Below the pieces are notes generated by a model. It saw only the letters and a list, made by a program, of their open reading frames with translations. It did not search any database and had not been told where the DNA came from. From TMP-24 sp041397305 (GTDB taxonomy: Bacteria; Pseudomonadota; Alphaproteobacteria; Rhodobacterales; Rhodobacteraceae), in contig JAWKWX010000007.1 of assembly GCA_041397305.1 (NCBI GenBank), positions 1-64,000 of the forward strand: 64,000 nt of DNA, given 5' to 3'. The position numbers and the translations under genes were made by a program. Each line of letters starts with the position of its first letter. Within the stretch, counting starts at the first letter, position 1. This document shows, in pieces, positions 25,776 through 34,157 of the stretch.

Positions 25776-25864
25776 GCGTACCTCCCCGTCGCACATGTCG
25801 TTTCCAGACATGGGTAACGCGCGCCGGGCCGCTAGCATATCCCCAATGCGACCTGAGAGGCCCG

Positions 25865-26791
25865 ATGACCGTCCCCGATATCGTCCGACCTGCCCGTGCC
25901 AACCCGACCTTGCGCGCCGCGGCCATGGTCCTCACCTATGCGTTTCTGATCGGGTTCACCGACAATTGGGTGCGGGTAATCGCCCGCGAGGGCGGGCTCT
26001 GGCAGTTCCATGCCATCCGCACGGCCATGGCGGCGGCGCTTCTGTTCCTGCTGGCCCGGCCGCTTGGCCTGTCCTTGCGCCCGCGCCGCCCGCGCGCGGT
26101 TCTGGCGCGCAGCCTCATCCATGCCGTCGCCATGGTGCTCTACTTCGGCTGCCTCGCCTTCCTGTCGGTCGCAGAGGTGGCGGCGGGGCTTTTCACCGCG
26201 CCGATCTTCGTCCTGATCCTCAGCCGGTTCGTCTATGGCCATCCGATAGGCCCCTTCCGGGTGCTTGCGGTCGTCGTGGGGTTCATCGGCGTGATGCTGG
26301 TGCTGGGTTTCGGTCTTCGTGCCGCGACGCCGGCCATGGTCCTGCCGATCGTCGCGGGGCTTTTCTATGCGCTGGGCAATCTGGCGACCCGGGAATGGTG
26401 CGACGGCGAAACGGCCGAGACCTTGCTTCTGGGCTTCTTTCTCGGCCTCGGCCTCTTTGGCGCGATCGGGATGGCGGTCCTGTCGGTCTGGCATCCGATT
26501 GTGCCCGAGGGTACGGCGGGGTTCGTGCTGCGGGGGCCGGTCTGGCCCTCTGCCCCCTTCCTTTTCTGGACCTTCGTCCAGGCGGCCGGTTCGCTTCTGG
26601 GCGTCGGCCTGATGATCCGCGCCTATCAGGTGGCCGAGGCGAGCCGGGTCGCGGTCTTCGAATATGCGATCCTGCCGATGAGCGCGCTCTGGACCTGGGC
26701 ACTCTGGGGCGAGGGGATTTCGCTGACCGCCGTCACCGGCATGGGTCTGATCGTCATCGCGGGCACGATCATTGCGCTGCGTGCGCGCTGA
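25865..26791 (+). CDS. EamA/DMT-family transporter
   Basis: The 308-residue inner-membrane protein has about ten hydrophobic helices arranged as two EamA repeats (about 25-155 and 170-305), as in drug/metabolite exporters of the DMT superfamily. Typical features are the N-terminal ILVGFTDNW-like first helix, PIFVLILSRF in the first repeat and AVFEYAILPMSALWTWALWGE in the second. The substrate is unknown. It is followed after 16 bp by the sulfotransferase gene, so the two are probably cotranscribed. Confidence 0.88.
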   Translation: MTVPDIVRPARANPTLRAAAMVLTYAFLIGFTDNWVRVIAREGGLWQFHAIRTAMAAALLFLLARPLGLSLRPRRPRAVLARSLIHAVAMVLYFGCLAFLSVAEVAAGLFTAPIFVLILSRFVYGHPIGPFRVLAVVVGFIGVMLVLGFGLRAATPAMVLPIVAGLFYALGNLATREWCDGETAETLLLGFFLGLGLFGAIGMAVLSVWHPIVPEGTAGFVLRGPVWPSAPFLFWTFVQAAGSLLGVGLMIRAYQVAEASRVAVFEYAILPMSALWTWALWGEGISLTAVTGMGLIVIAGTIIALRAR

Positions 26792-26807
26792 GGGTTAGGC
26801 TCGCGCC

Positions 26808-27458
26808 ATGTATCTCTCGCGCGGCCGCCGCTTCCTGTTCCTTCATGCGCCGAAGACCGGCGGCACGGCGCTGACGCTGGCCCTGGAAGCCCGCGCGATG
26901 AAGGATGATGTGATCGTGGCCGACACGCCGAAGGGCCGCGCGCGGGCCGCGCGACAGAAGGCGATCTTGACCGCCGGGCGGCTGTGGAAACATTCGACGC
27001 TCGCCGATCTCGACGGGCTTGTCACGGCGGCCGATGCAGAGCTTCTGCTCGTCACGCTGGTGCGCAATCCCTGGGACCGGATGGTGAGCTACTACCACTG
27101 GCTGCGAACGCAGCGGTTCGACCATCCCGCCGTGGGGCTGGCGCGGGCGCTCGACTTCAGCCCTTTCCTGAACCATCCGCTGATCGTGGAAAGCTTCCGT
27201 CGCTGGCCCCATGGCGCCTGGTTGCGCGACAGGTCCGGGACGGAACGGCGGGGGCTGTTCCTCAGGCTCGAACGGATCGACGCCGATCTCGCGCCGTTCG
27301 AGGCGCATCTCGGTTTCCGGCTGTCGCCCATTCCGCGGACGAACGAAAGTGCGCGTCCGCGTGACTGGCGGCCCTTCTATTCCGACCGGGACGCTGCTCT
27401 ACTCGCCAGGATATGTGCCGAGGATATCGCGCGGTTCGGCTATTCATTCGACGCTTGA
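26808..27458 (+). CDS. Sulfotransferase family protein
   Basis: The 216-residue protein has the PAPS-binding 5'-phosphosulfate loop FLHAPKTGGTALT near the N-terminus and the 3'-phosphate motif LVRNPWDRMVSYYHWL, as in bacterial sulfotransferases acting on carbohydrates or other hydroxyl acceptors. No signal peptide or membrane anchor is present, so it should be cytoplasmic. The acceptor is unknown. The neighbours (EamA transporter upstream, divergent SDR downstream, small gaps) suggest a three-gene unit making and possibly exporting a small modified metabolite, which is inference. Confidence 0.82.
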   Translation: MYLSRGRRFLFLHAPKTGGTALTLALEARAMKDDVIVADTPKGRARAARQKAILTAGRLWKHSTLADLDGLVTAADAELLLVTLVRNPWDRMVSYYHWLRTQRFDHPAVGLARALDFSPFLNHPLIVESFRRWPHGAWLRDRSGTERRGLFLRLERIDADLAPFEAHLGFRLSPIPRTNESARPRDWRPFYSDRDAALLARICAEDIARFGYSFDA

Positions 27459-27473
27459 AAGAAGGAGTTCGCC

Positions 27474-28178
27474 ATGACCGACGCAAAGGTTGCCCTCATC
27501 ACCGCCGGGGGGTCCGGCATGGGCGCGGCGGCGGCGCGCCATCTGGCGGGGCAGGGCTGGAATGTGGGGATCCTGTCGTCGTCCGGCAAGGGCGAGGCGC
27601 TGGCGGCGGAACTGGGCGGGCTGGGCGTGACCGGGTCGAACCAGTCCTCCGGCGATCTGGGCCGGCTTGTCGATCAGACGATGACGCGCTGGGGCCGGAT
27701 CGACGGGCTGGTGAATTCCGCGGGCCACGGGCCGCGCGCGCCGATCCTCGAGATCAGCGACGAGGATTGGCACAGGGGGATCGACGTCTATTTCCTGAAT
27801 GTGGTCAGGGCCACGCGGCTGGTGGCGCCGATCATGGCCGACCAGGGCGGCGGCGCAATCGTCAATATCTCTACCGCCTGGGCTTTTGAACCCTCGGCGA
27901 TGTTTCCGACTTCGGCGGTGGCACGGGCGGGGCTTGCGGCCTTCACCAGGATTTTCTGTGACGAGTTTTCCGCGAAGAACGTGCGGATGAACAATGTGCT
28001 GCCCGGCTGGATCGACAGCCTGCCCGGCACGGAGGAGCGGCGGCAGATGGTGCCGATGGGCCGCTATGGCAGGTCGGAGGAAATCGCGGCGACCGTCGCG
28101 TTCCTGCTGTCCGAAGGCGCGGGCTATATCACCGGACAGAACCTGACCGTCGACGGCGGGCTGACGCGCCGCATCTGA
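27474..28178 (+). CDS. Divergent short-chain dehydrogenase/reductase
   Basis: The 234-residue protein has a clear SDR Rossmann fold: cofactor motif TAGGSGMG (10-17), NSAG at 81-84, Asn109, NISTA (131-135) and the C-terminal YITGQNLTVDGG. However the catalytic YxxxK is replaced: the sequence TSAVARAG places Ser147 and Arg151 where Tyr and Lys belong. It may be an atypical enzyme or a non-catalytic NAD-binding protein. A GAAGGAG ribosome-binding site precedes the ATG, 15 bp after the sulfotransferase gene. A GC hairpin follows. Confidence 0.88.
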   Translation: MTDAKVALITAGGSGMGAAAARHLAGQGWNVGILSSSGKGEALAAELGGLGVTGSNQSSGDLGRLVDQTMTRWGRIDGLVNSAGHGPRAPILEISDEDWHRGIDVYFLNVVRATRLVAPIMADQGGGAIVNISTAWAFEPSAMFPTSAVARAGLAAFTRIFCDEFSAKNVRMNNVLPGWIDSLPGTEERRQMVPMGRYGRSEEIAATVAFLLSEGAGYITGQNLTVDGGLTRRI

Positions 28179-28210
28179 GGCGACTGCGCGAAGCAGCGCC
28201 CGGAGGAGGC

Positions 28211-28234
28211 CCGCCCGGATGGAACCCCGGGCGG
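28211..28234. terminator. GC hairpin between converging SDR and fadJ genes
   Basis: CCGCCCGG and CCGGGCGG form an 8-bp stem around an 8-nt loop in the 62-bp space between the two converging genes. No T-run follows on either strand, so it would be a weak or factor-dependent bidirectional terminator. Confidence 0.4.
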
Positions 28235-28240
28235 CGGCGG

Positions 28241-30436
28241 TCAGGCGGCTTTCGCCGCCTTGCCGCCGTAGAAGCTTTCGCCGCTTGCGGCCATGTCGCG
28301 CAAAATCTTCGGGGCCTTGAACCGCGCACCATGTCGCGCCTCCAGCCCGTCGCAGATCTCGACCGCGCGGGCGGCGCCGACGATGTCGAGCCAGCCGAAC
28401 GGGCCGCCCGACCAGGGGCAGTAACCCCAGCCGAGGATCGCGCCGACATCGCCTTCGCGGATGTCTTCCAGCACGCCCTCTTCCAGCGCCCGCACGGCTT
28501 CCAGCGTCTGGACCATCAGCATCCGGTGCTGGACCTCGGTCAGGTCCGGCTGGTCCTTGGCTACCGGCCAGAGGTTTTCGAGCCCGTCCCACAGGCCCTG
28601 GCGGTCGCCCTTCTCGTCATAGGCATAGAAGCCCGCCTTGGCCTTGCGGCCCAGGCGACCCTTGTCGGCCATGGCGAACAGGACCGGATCGACCGCGCCG
28701 TCGGGATAGGCGTCACCCATCGCGGCCTTCGTCGCCTTGGCGATCTTCACGCCGAGGTCGATGGAGGTTTCATCCACCAGTTGCAACGGCCCGAGCGGCA
28801 GGCCGAGGAGCTTCGCGGCATTCTCGATCAGCGCCGGTTCCACCCCTTCGGCAACCATGCGGATGCCTTCGTTGATGTAGGGAATGATGCAGCGGTTGGC
28901 GTAGAAGAAGCGGGCGTCGTTGACCACGATCGGGGTCTTGCGGATCTGGCGCACGAAGTCGAGCGCCTTGGCCACGGCCACGTCGCCGGTTTGGCGGCCC
29001 TTGATGATCTCGACCAGCATCATCTTGTCGACGGGCGAGAAGAAATGGATGCCGATGAACTGGCCGGGGCGTTTCGACGCCCTTGCCAGATCGCTGATCG
29101 GAAGCGTGGAGGTGTTGGTGGCGAAGATCGCGGTTTCGGGGATCGCAGCTTCGGCCCTGGCGGTGACCTCGGCCTTGACCTTCATATCCTCGAAAACCGC
29201 CTCGACGATCAGGTCGCAGCCCGCAAGCGCCGCGTAGTCGGTCGTGGCCGTGATCCGGCCCAGCACCTCGGCCTTCTTCTCGGCCGTCACCTTGCCGCGT
29301 TTCATGCCCTTGTCGAGGATGGCTTCGCTGTGCGCCTTGCCGCGGTCGGCGGCCTCCTGCGCCGCATCGATCAGCACGACCTCGATTCCGGCAAGGGCCG
29401 AGACATAGGCGATGCCCGCGCCCATCATGCCCGCGCCGAGAACGCCGATCTTGCGGACGGTCTGGTCATCGACCTTCGGGCGGTTTGCGCCTTTCTCCAG
29501 CGCTTCCTTGTTGATGAAGAGCGAACGGATCATGGCGGACGACGAGGGGTTCATCAGCACGTTGGTGAACCAGCGCGCCTCGATCTTCAGCGCGGTGTCG
29601 AAGGGGACAAGCGCGCCTTCGTAGGCAGCGGAGAGGAGCGCCTTGGCCGCCGGATAGACGCCCTGGGTCTTGCCGTGCACCATCGCGGAGGCGCCGACAT
29701 AGGTCATGAAGCCCGAGGGACTGTAGGGCGCGCCGCCGGGCATCTTGTAGCCCTTCGCATCCCAGGGTTTGACCATATCCTCTGGCTTGGCATTCAGCAC
29801 CCATTCCTTGGCGCGGGCGAGGAGGTCTTCGGGGGCGACCACTTCGTCAATGATACCCGCCGCTTTCGCGGCCTTGGGGTCGGAAAGCTTGCCTTCCAAG
29901 AGGAAGGGCGAGGCGGCCATTGCGCCCATCTTGCGGACAAGGCGCGTGGTGCCGCCCGCGCCGGGGAAGATGCCGACGAGGATCTCCGGCAGGCCGATCT
30001 TGGCCTTGGGATTGTCGGCGGCGATGATGCGGTGGCAGGAGAGGGGCAATTCCAGCCCGATACCGAGCGCGGTTCCGGGAAGCGCCGCGACGATCGGCTT
30101 GCCGCCCTTGCCCGACTTCAGGTCGCGGCCCATCAGCTCCATCTTCCGCTCGAGCATGTGGAAATTCATGATCCCTTCGAAAAGGCCCCGCGCCGGGTCG
30201 TCGCCTGCGCTTTCCTTCATGCGGGCGATGATGTTGAGATCCATCCCCCCGGCGAAATCCTTCTTGCCCGAGGTCAGGATCACGCCCTTCACGCCGTCGT
30301 CGGCGATGGCCCTGTCGATGAGCGCGCCCAGCTCGGCCGCCGCCTCGAGGTTGAGGACGTTCATCGACTTGGACTTCACGTCCCAGGTGATGGTGGCGAC
30401 GCCATCGGCGTCGATGGCATAGGTGAAATCGCTCAT
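28241..30436 (-). CDS. fadJ: Enoyl-CoA hydratase / 3-hydroxyacyl-CoA dehydrogenase (FadJ/FadB-like)
   Basis: The 731-residue bifunctional enzyme hydrates trans-2-enoyl-CoA and oxidises L-3-hydroxyacyl-CoA in beta-oxidation. The crotonase domain (1-~190) keeps both catalytic acids (Glu in GIGLELPLS, Glu in KIGLPEILVG). The dehydrogenase domain starts at GVLGAGMMGAGIAYVS (NAD fold, about 328) and has catalytic His in IGIHFFSPVDKM, followed by the C-terminal helical repeats. It is the last gene of fadA-cupin-cupin-fadJ; its start overlaps the preceding cupin gene by four bases, and its GGAG site lies inside that gene. Confidence 0.95.
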   Translation of the reverse strand: MSDFTYAIDADGVATITWDVKSKSMNVLNLEAAAELGALIDRAIADDGVKGVILTSGKKDFAGGMDLNIIARMKESAGDDPARGLFEGIMNFHMLERKMELMGRDLKSGKGGKPIVAALPGTALGIGLELPLSCHRIIAADNPKAKIGLPEILVGIFPGAGGTTRLVRKMGAMAASPFLLEGKLSDPKAAKAAGIIDEVVAPEDLLARAKEWVLNAKPEDMVKPWDAKGYKMPGGAPYSPSGFMTYVGASAMVHGKTQGVYPAAKALLSAAYEGALVPFDTALKIEARWFTNVLMNPSSSAMIRSLFINKEALEKGANRPKVDDQTVRKIGVLGAGMMGAGIAYVSALAGIEVVLIDAAQEAADRGKAHSEAILDKGMKRGKVTAEKKAEVLGRITATTDYAALAGCDLIVEAVFEDMKVKAEVTARAEAAIPETAIFATNTSTLPISDLARASKRPGQFIGIHFFSPVDKMMLVEIIKGRQTGDVAVAKALDFVRQIRKTPIVVNDARFFYANRCIIPYINEGIRMVAEGVEPALIENAAKLLGLPLGPLQLVDETSIDLGVKIAKATKAAMGDAYPDGAVDPVLFAMADKGRLGRKAKAGFYAYDEKGDRQGLWDGLENLWPVAKDQPDLTEVQHRMLMVQTLEAVRALEEGVLEDIREGDVGAILGWGYCPWSGGPFGWLDIVGAARAVEICDGLEARHGARFKAPKILRDMAASGESFYGGKAAKAA

Positions 30437-30918
30437 CTGTTGGTCTCCTTGGGCCAGCCGGGGTAGGGGGTGCCGTCCTTGCGGGACATGCTGCGCCGCC
30501 CGTCCTTCCGGGAATAATGCAGGTCGATGTCGGGGTAGTGCGCGGCGTCATCCTTCGCCCGCGTGCCGACGATGAGGTAGGTGACCGGTCTTTGGGACCG
30601 GTTGATCAGCTGGTGGGCATTCGGCTCGCCTGCGGGCCAGCAGGCGGCATCCCCGGGGGCGAGGACATGATCGCCGTCATTCTCGACAACCGTCACCTCG
30701 CCCTCGAGGACATAGAGGAATTCATCCTCGGCCTCGTGCCAGTGGCGCTGCGAGGAGATGCCGCCGGGGTCGAGCGTCTCGACGGCGGCGCCGAACTGGG
30801 TCAGGCGACCCGCGTCCGAGAGCGGCAGCCAGCGCACCAGCCCGTCCGGCAGCGCGTAGGGTGCGGGATAGTTGGAGGTGGCGGTCTCGGGCGCGACGGC
30901 GCCTTTGCGCAGGATCAT
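30433..30918 (-). CDS. Cupin protein (second of a tandem pair)
   Basis: The 161-residue protein is a single cupin with metal-ligand motif RHWHEAEDEFLYVLEGE and the second motif GEPNAHQLINRS. It is clearly paralogous to the next gene upstream, sharing the RHWHxxEDEF core, the GDxAxxPA block and a basic C-terminal tail (RKDGTPYPGW). A metal-dependent binding or isomerase role is possible; the substrate is unknown. It overlaps both neighbours by four bases (ATGA), so it is made together with the beta-oxidation enzymes. Confidence 0.85.
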   Translation of the reverse strand: MILRKGAVAPETATSNYPAPYALPDGLVRWLPLSDAGRLTQFGAAVETLDPGGISSQRHWHEAEDEFLYVLEGEVTVVENDGDHVLAPGDAACWPAGEPNAHQLINRSQRPVTYLIVGTRAKDDAAHYPDIDLHYSRKDGRRSMSRKDGTPYPGWPKETNR

Positions 30919-31385
30919 CTTGGCCCCGTCCAGTCCGTGCCGTCGCGGTAGGTGAAGCGGGCCTTGCCGGCTTCGATCTCGACGCGGAGGTCGACGTCGG
31001 AATAGGTCGCGACCTCGCGGGGGGCCTTGGTGCCGACGACGAGGAATTTCGCCACCCGGTCGGTACGGTTGACGAAATGATGGCCGTTGCCGTCATTCGC
31101 CGGGAAGGCCGCGCAATCGCCGGGGCGCATGACATGTTCGCCCTGATCGTCGATGAGGGTGCATTCGCCTTCGGTCACCATGACGAATTCATCCTCGTTC
31201 TGATGCCAGTGGCGGAGCGAGGAGAGCGCGCCCGGTTCGAGCATCACGAGGTTGACGCCATATTGCGTTAGCCCGCCCGCCTCGCCGAGGCGCAGAGAGG
31301 AGCGGCCCTTCATCATCGATGCATAGGGCTCCGGGTAGATCGAGCCGGTTTTGACCGGGCATCTGGACTGGTCGATGATGGGCAC
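30915..31385 (-). CDS. Cupin protein (first of a tandem pair)
   Basis: The 156-residue cupin has LRHWHQNEDEFVMVTEGE and NDGNGHHFVNRT as its two metal-site motifs, and a C-terminal segment FTYRDGTDWTG that parallels its neighbour. The pair looks like an old tandem duplication, with motif spacing kept but overall identity low. It lies 134 bp downstream of fadA across a G/C-rich repeat and overlaps the second cupin gene by four bases. Function is unknown; an accessory role in acyl-CoA metabolism is inferred only from position. Confidence 0.85.
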   Translation of the reverse strand: MPIIDQSRCPVKTGSIYPEPYASMMKGRSSLRLGEAGGLTQYGVNLVMLEPGALSSLRHWHQNEDEFVMVTEGECTLIDDQGEHVMRPGDCAAFPANDGNGHHFVNRTDRVAKFLVVGTKAPREVATYSDVDLRVEIEAGKARFTYRDGTDWTGPR

Positions 31386-31397
31386 CGTTCTTCCTCC

Positions 31398-31519
31398 TCG
31401 TCTTTCCCTTCCCCCTCCCTCCCCCTCGTGGGGGGCGGGGCGGGATGGGTTTGTTGCATCTGTCCCGACCGTTGCCGGAAGGACGCTTCCCCTCCCCCTC
31501 GGTGGAGAGGGGCAGGGCG
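31398..31519. repeat. Two CCCTCCCCCTCG-type intergenic hairpins
   Basis: Two related elements, CCCTCCCCCTCGTGGGGGG (around 31413) and CCCCTCCCCCTCGGTGGAG (around 31491), lie in tandem in the 134-bp fadA-cupin gap. Each folds as a C-tract/G-tract hairpin. Such elements are common intergenic repeats in alphaproteobacteria and may modulate mRNA stability within the operon. Confidence 0.5.
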
Positions 31520-32731
31520 TCAGACCCGCTCGATGATGGTCGCGGCCCCCATGCCGGAGGCGACGCAGAGGGTGGCGAGGCCGGTGCCCTTGCCGGTGCG
31601 TTCCAACTCGTCCAGAAGCGTGCCGATGATCATCGCGCCGGTGGCGCCAAGGGGATGGCCCATGGCGATGGAGCCGCCGTTGACATTGACCTTGTCGGGC
31701 GACACGTCGAAGGCCTGCATGAAGCGCAGGACGACCGAGGCGAAGGCTTCGTTGACCTCGAAAAGGTCGATGTCGGCGATCGACATGCCGCTGTCTTTCA
31801 GGATCTTCTCGGTCACGGGCACAGGGCCGGTCAGCATGATCGTCGGATCGGTGCCGATCTTGGCCGTCGCACGGATCCTGGCGCGGGGCTTCAGGCCGTG
31901 GGCCTTGCCGAATTCCGCGTTGCCGATCAGCACGGCCGCTGCGCCGTCGACGATGCCCGAGGAGTTGCCGGCATGATGGATATGGTTGATGCGTTCCAGA
32001 TGGGGGTATTTCATCAGCGCGAGCTTGTCGAAGCCCGGCATGACCTCGCCCATGCCCTTGAACGAGGCATCGAGCCGGCCGAGCGTCTGCATGTCGGTGC
32101 CGGGGCGCATGTATTCGTCGCGGTCGAGGATGGTGAGGCCGTTCTGGTCCTTCACCGGAACGATGGATTTCGCGAAACGGTTTTCGGCCCAGGCTTCGGC
32201 CGCGCGGCGCTGGCTTTCGACGGCAAGCGCGTCGGCGTCGTCGCGGCTAAAGCCATATTCGGTGGCGATGATGTCGGCGGAAATGCCCTGCGGCACGAAA
32301 TAGGTTTTCATCGCCAGCGACGGATCGACGGCAATGGCCGCACCATCCGAGCCCATGGGGACGCGGCCCATCATCTCGACCCCGCCGGCGATATAGGCAT
32401 TGCCCGCCCCGCCGCGCACCTGGTTCGCGGCGACGTTCACCGCCTCCATCCCGGACGCGCAGAAGCGGTTGATCGCAAGGCCGGGGATGCGTTCGTCGAG
32501 GTCGGAAAGGAGGACGGCCGAGCGCGCAAGGCAGCCGCCCTGTTCGCCCACCTGGGTGACATTGCCCCAGATCACGTCTTCGATGACATGACCGTCGAGG
32601 CCGTTCCTGTCCTTCACAGCGTTCAGAAGCCGGGCGGAGAGGGAGACCGCCGTCACCTCGTGCAAGGCGCCGTCGGGCCGACCCTTGCCACGGGGGGTGC
32701 GGGCGGCGTCGTAGATATAGGCTTCGGTCAT
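31520..32731 (-). CDS. fadA: Acetyl-CoA C-acyltransferase (3-ketoacyl-CoA thiolase)
   Basis: The 403-residue thiolase carries out the last step of beta-oxidation, cleaving 3-ketoacyl-CoA with CoA. The nucleophilic Cys lies in the N-terminal half (GGCLARSAV or the NRFCASGMEAV motif; the latter matches the usual thiolase signature), His in GGSIAMGHPLGATGA and the second Cys in LCVASGMGAA. It is the first gene of the fadA-cupin-cupin-fadJ operon. Its promoter region carries an operator-like motif shared with the two MerR genes 4 kb away. Confidence 0.96.
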   Translation of the reverse strand: MTEAYIYDAARTPRGKGRPDGALHEVTAVSLSARLLNAVKDRNGLDGHVIEDVIWGNVTQVGEQGGCLARSAVLLSDLDERIPGLAINRFCASGMEAVNVAANQVRGGAGNAYIAGGVEMMGRVPMGSDGAAIAVDPSLAMKTYFVPQGISADIIATEYGFSRDDADALAVESQRRAAEAWAENRFAKSIVPVKDQNGLTILDRDEYMRPGTDMQTLGRLDASFKGMGEVMPGFDKLALMKYPHLERINHIHHAGNSSGIVDGAAAVLIGNAEFGKAHGLKPRARIRATAKIGTDPTIMLTGPVPVTEKILKDSGMSIADIDLFEVNEAFASVVLRFMQAFDVSPDKVNVNGGSIAMGHPLGATGAMIIGTLLDELERTGKGTGLATLCVASGMGAATIIERV

Positions 32732-32796
32732 CGTCGGTCCTCTCCTTGGGTGCCCCCCGCGATTCGGATGGTGCGGGGGGACAACTTGCCGCGCAG

Positions 32797-32812
32797 TTTA
32801 CCTGCGCGTCAG
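32797..32812 (+). promoter_or_regulatory. MerR-type operator candidate upstream of fadA
   Basis: TTTACCTGCGCGTCAG, 66 bp before the fadA start, matches the motif TTAC-N5-CGTCA found upstream of both MerR genes (36433-36447, 36949-36966). Its position and likeness suggest that one of those regulators controls the fadA operon. Confidence 0.5.
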
Positions 32813-32843
32813 CCTTTGTCCCGCGTGACGCTGCGGCGCAATA

Positions 32844-33485
32844 TCAGCTTTTCTGCACGCGCTCGGACGGATTGCCCGGCATGAGGTCGTAAGGGTGCTT
32901 CCAGCCGGGCAGCGCCGCGATCCGGTCGAGCCAGCGGTCGATATGGGGCCAGTCCCTGCGGTCGAACCCGAAGGGCTCTGGGTAGTAGAGATAGGCACAG
33001 GCGGACAAGTCGGCAATGGTCGGGCCCTGGCCCACCAGCCAGTCGCGGCCCTTGAGATGGCTGTCGAGGGACGTATAGGCGGCCTTGAGACGGCCCTGCA
33101 TGAAGGCGATGACCTCGGCGGGGCGCTTTTCGGGGGCGAGGAAGTTCATCAGATACCGGGTCATGCCCGCCTGGCTCGACATCTTGTGATTGTCCCACAG
33201 GATCCAGCGCAGGACCTCTTCCTCCTCGCCAGGTGCGCCGCCGAACTTGCCGGTGCGTTTGACGACATGGTACATGATCGCGCCGGACTGGGAGAGGGTG
33301 GTGCCGTCCTCCTGAAAGACCGGAACCTCGCCCATCACATTGAGCTTGCGGAAATCCTCGGTGCGGGTGGCGCCGTTGAAGAAGTCGACGAACACGGGCT
33401 GCCAGTCGTACCCCGAGAGTTCGAGGGTCAGCGCCGCCTTGTAGGCATTGCCGCTTTCGCCGAAGCAGTGGAGTTTTGCTGTCAT
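32844..33485 (-). CDS. Glutathione S-transferase family protein
   Basis: The 213-residue protein has the thioredoxin-like N-terminal domain (KLHCFGESGNAYKAALTLEL, with the cis-Pro in GEVPVFQEDG and glutathione-contacting SQSGAI) and the all-helical C-terminal domain with DWLVGQGPTIADLSACAYL. Cytosolic GSTs conjugate glutathione to electrophiles or reduce peroxides; the substrate is unknown. Ser in GESGNA may activate the thiol. It lies directly upstream of the fadA operon on the same strand, separated by the operator candidate. Confidence 0.9.
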   Translation of the reverse strand: MTAKLHCFGESGNAYKAALTLELSGYDWQPVFVDFFNGATRTEDFRKLNVMGEVPVFQEDGTTLSQSGAIMYHVVKRTGKFGGAPGEEEEVLRWILWDNHKMSSQAGMTRYLMNFLAPEKRPAEVIAFMQGRLKAAYTSLDSHLKGRDWLVGQGPTIADLSACAYLYYPEPFGFDRRDWPHIDRWLDRIAALPGWKHPYDLMPGNPSERVQKS

Positions 33486-33695
33486 GGGTCGGTTCCTGTT
33501 CCTGATCCCCGATTTATGGCGCTGGGGCGGAGCGGGCGCACATCAAATCTTGGTATGGGGATGTTCACGGGCGACGATGGTGGTCGAGGTGATCAGCCTA
33601 GCGGTCATGGGTGCGGATCGGAGATTGGAGTTGTGTGTCAGCAGATGTTCACTTAATGTTCTCATGAATTATGTGGAATCTCGGAAAGGCAGAAA

Positions 33696-34079
33696 ATGAT
33701 CGAAGGCAGTTGCTGTTGCGGTGCCGTGACGTTCCGGCTGTTGTCTCAACCCACTTCAATGGGGACGTGCCACTGTTCGCGCTGCCGCAAGGTCGGGGCG
33801 AGCACGATCGTCTTCGTCAGGAAACAGGATTTGCTGTGGCTGCAGGGCAAGGAACAGGTCGCGCTTTATCAGCCCGCGCCACCCTACAAGTATGGCCGTT
33901 GCTTTTGCCGGATTTGCGGCACGTCGCTGGGCGAAATCCTGTCGGATGACGACAGTTTTCCGATCGCGGCAAATGCGCTGGATACTGAAACCGGTCTTCG
34001 CAATCAGTTTCACGAATTTGTCGCCGAGAAACCGGGTTGGTATGAGACGGTTCAATGTGATCCGCAGGCTGCCGACTAG
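33696..34079 (+). CDS. GFA/CENP-V-type zinc protein
   Basis: The 127-residue protein belongs to the glutathione-dependent formaldehyde-activating (GFA) family. Zinc-binding Cys clusters are at the N-terminus (SCCCGAV), CHCSRCRK and CFCRICGTS. Most family members have no proven activity; formaldehyde-glutathione adduct formation is known for a few. Codon use is less GC-biased than around it and the 210 bp upstream is also AT-richer, which suggests recent acquisition. It stands alone on the plus strand between minus-strand genes. Confidence 0.9.
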   Translation: MIEGSCCCGAVTFRLLSQPTSMGTCHCSRCRKVGASTIVFVRKQDLLWLQGKEQVALYQPAPPYKYGRCFCRICGTSLGEILSDDDSFPIAANALDTETGLRNQFHEFVAEKPGWYETVQCDPQAAD

Positions 34080-34157
34080 CCTGTCTGCGGTCGGGAATTG
34101 ATCTGGCATCGGCTGCACCGACCGGCGGATCGGTGAGCCTCTGTTCTGTCAATGTGT

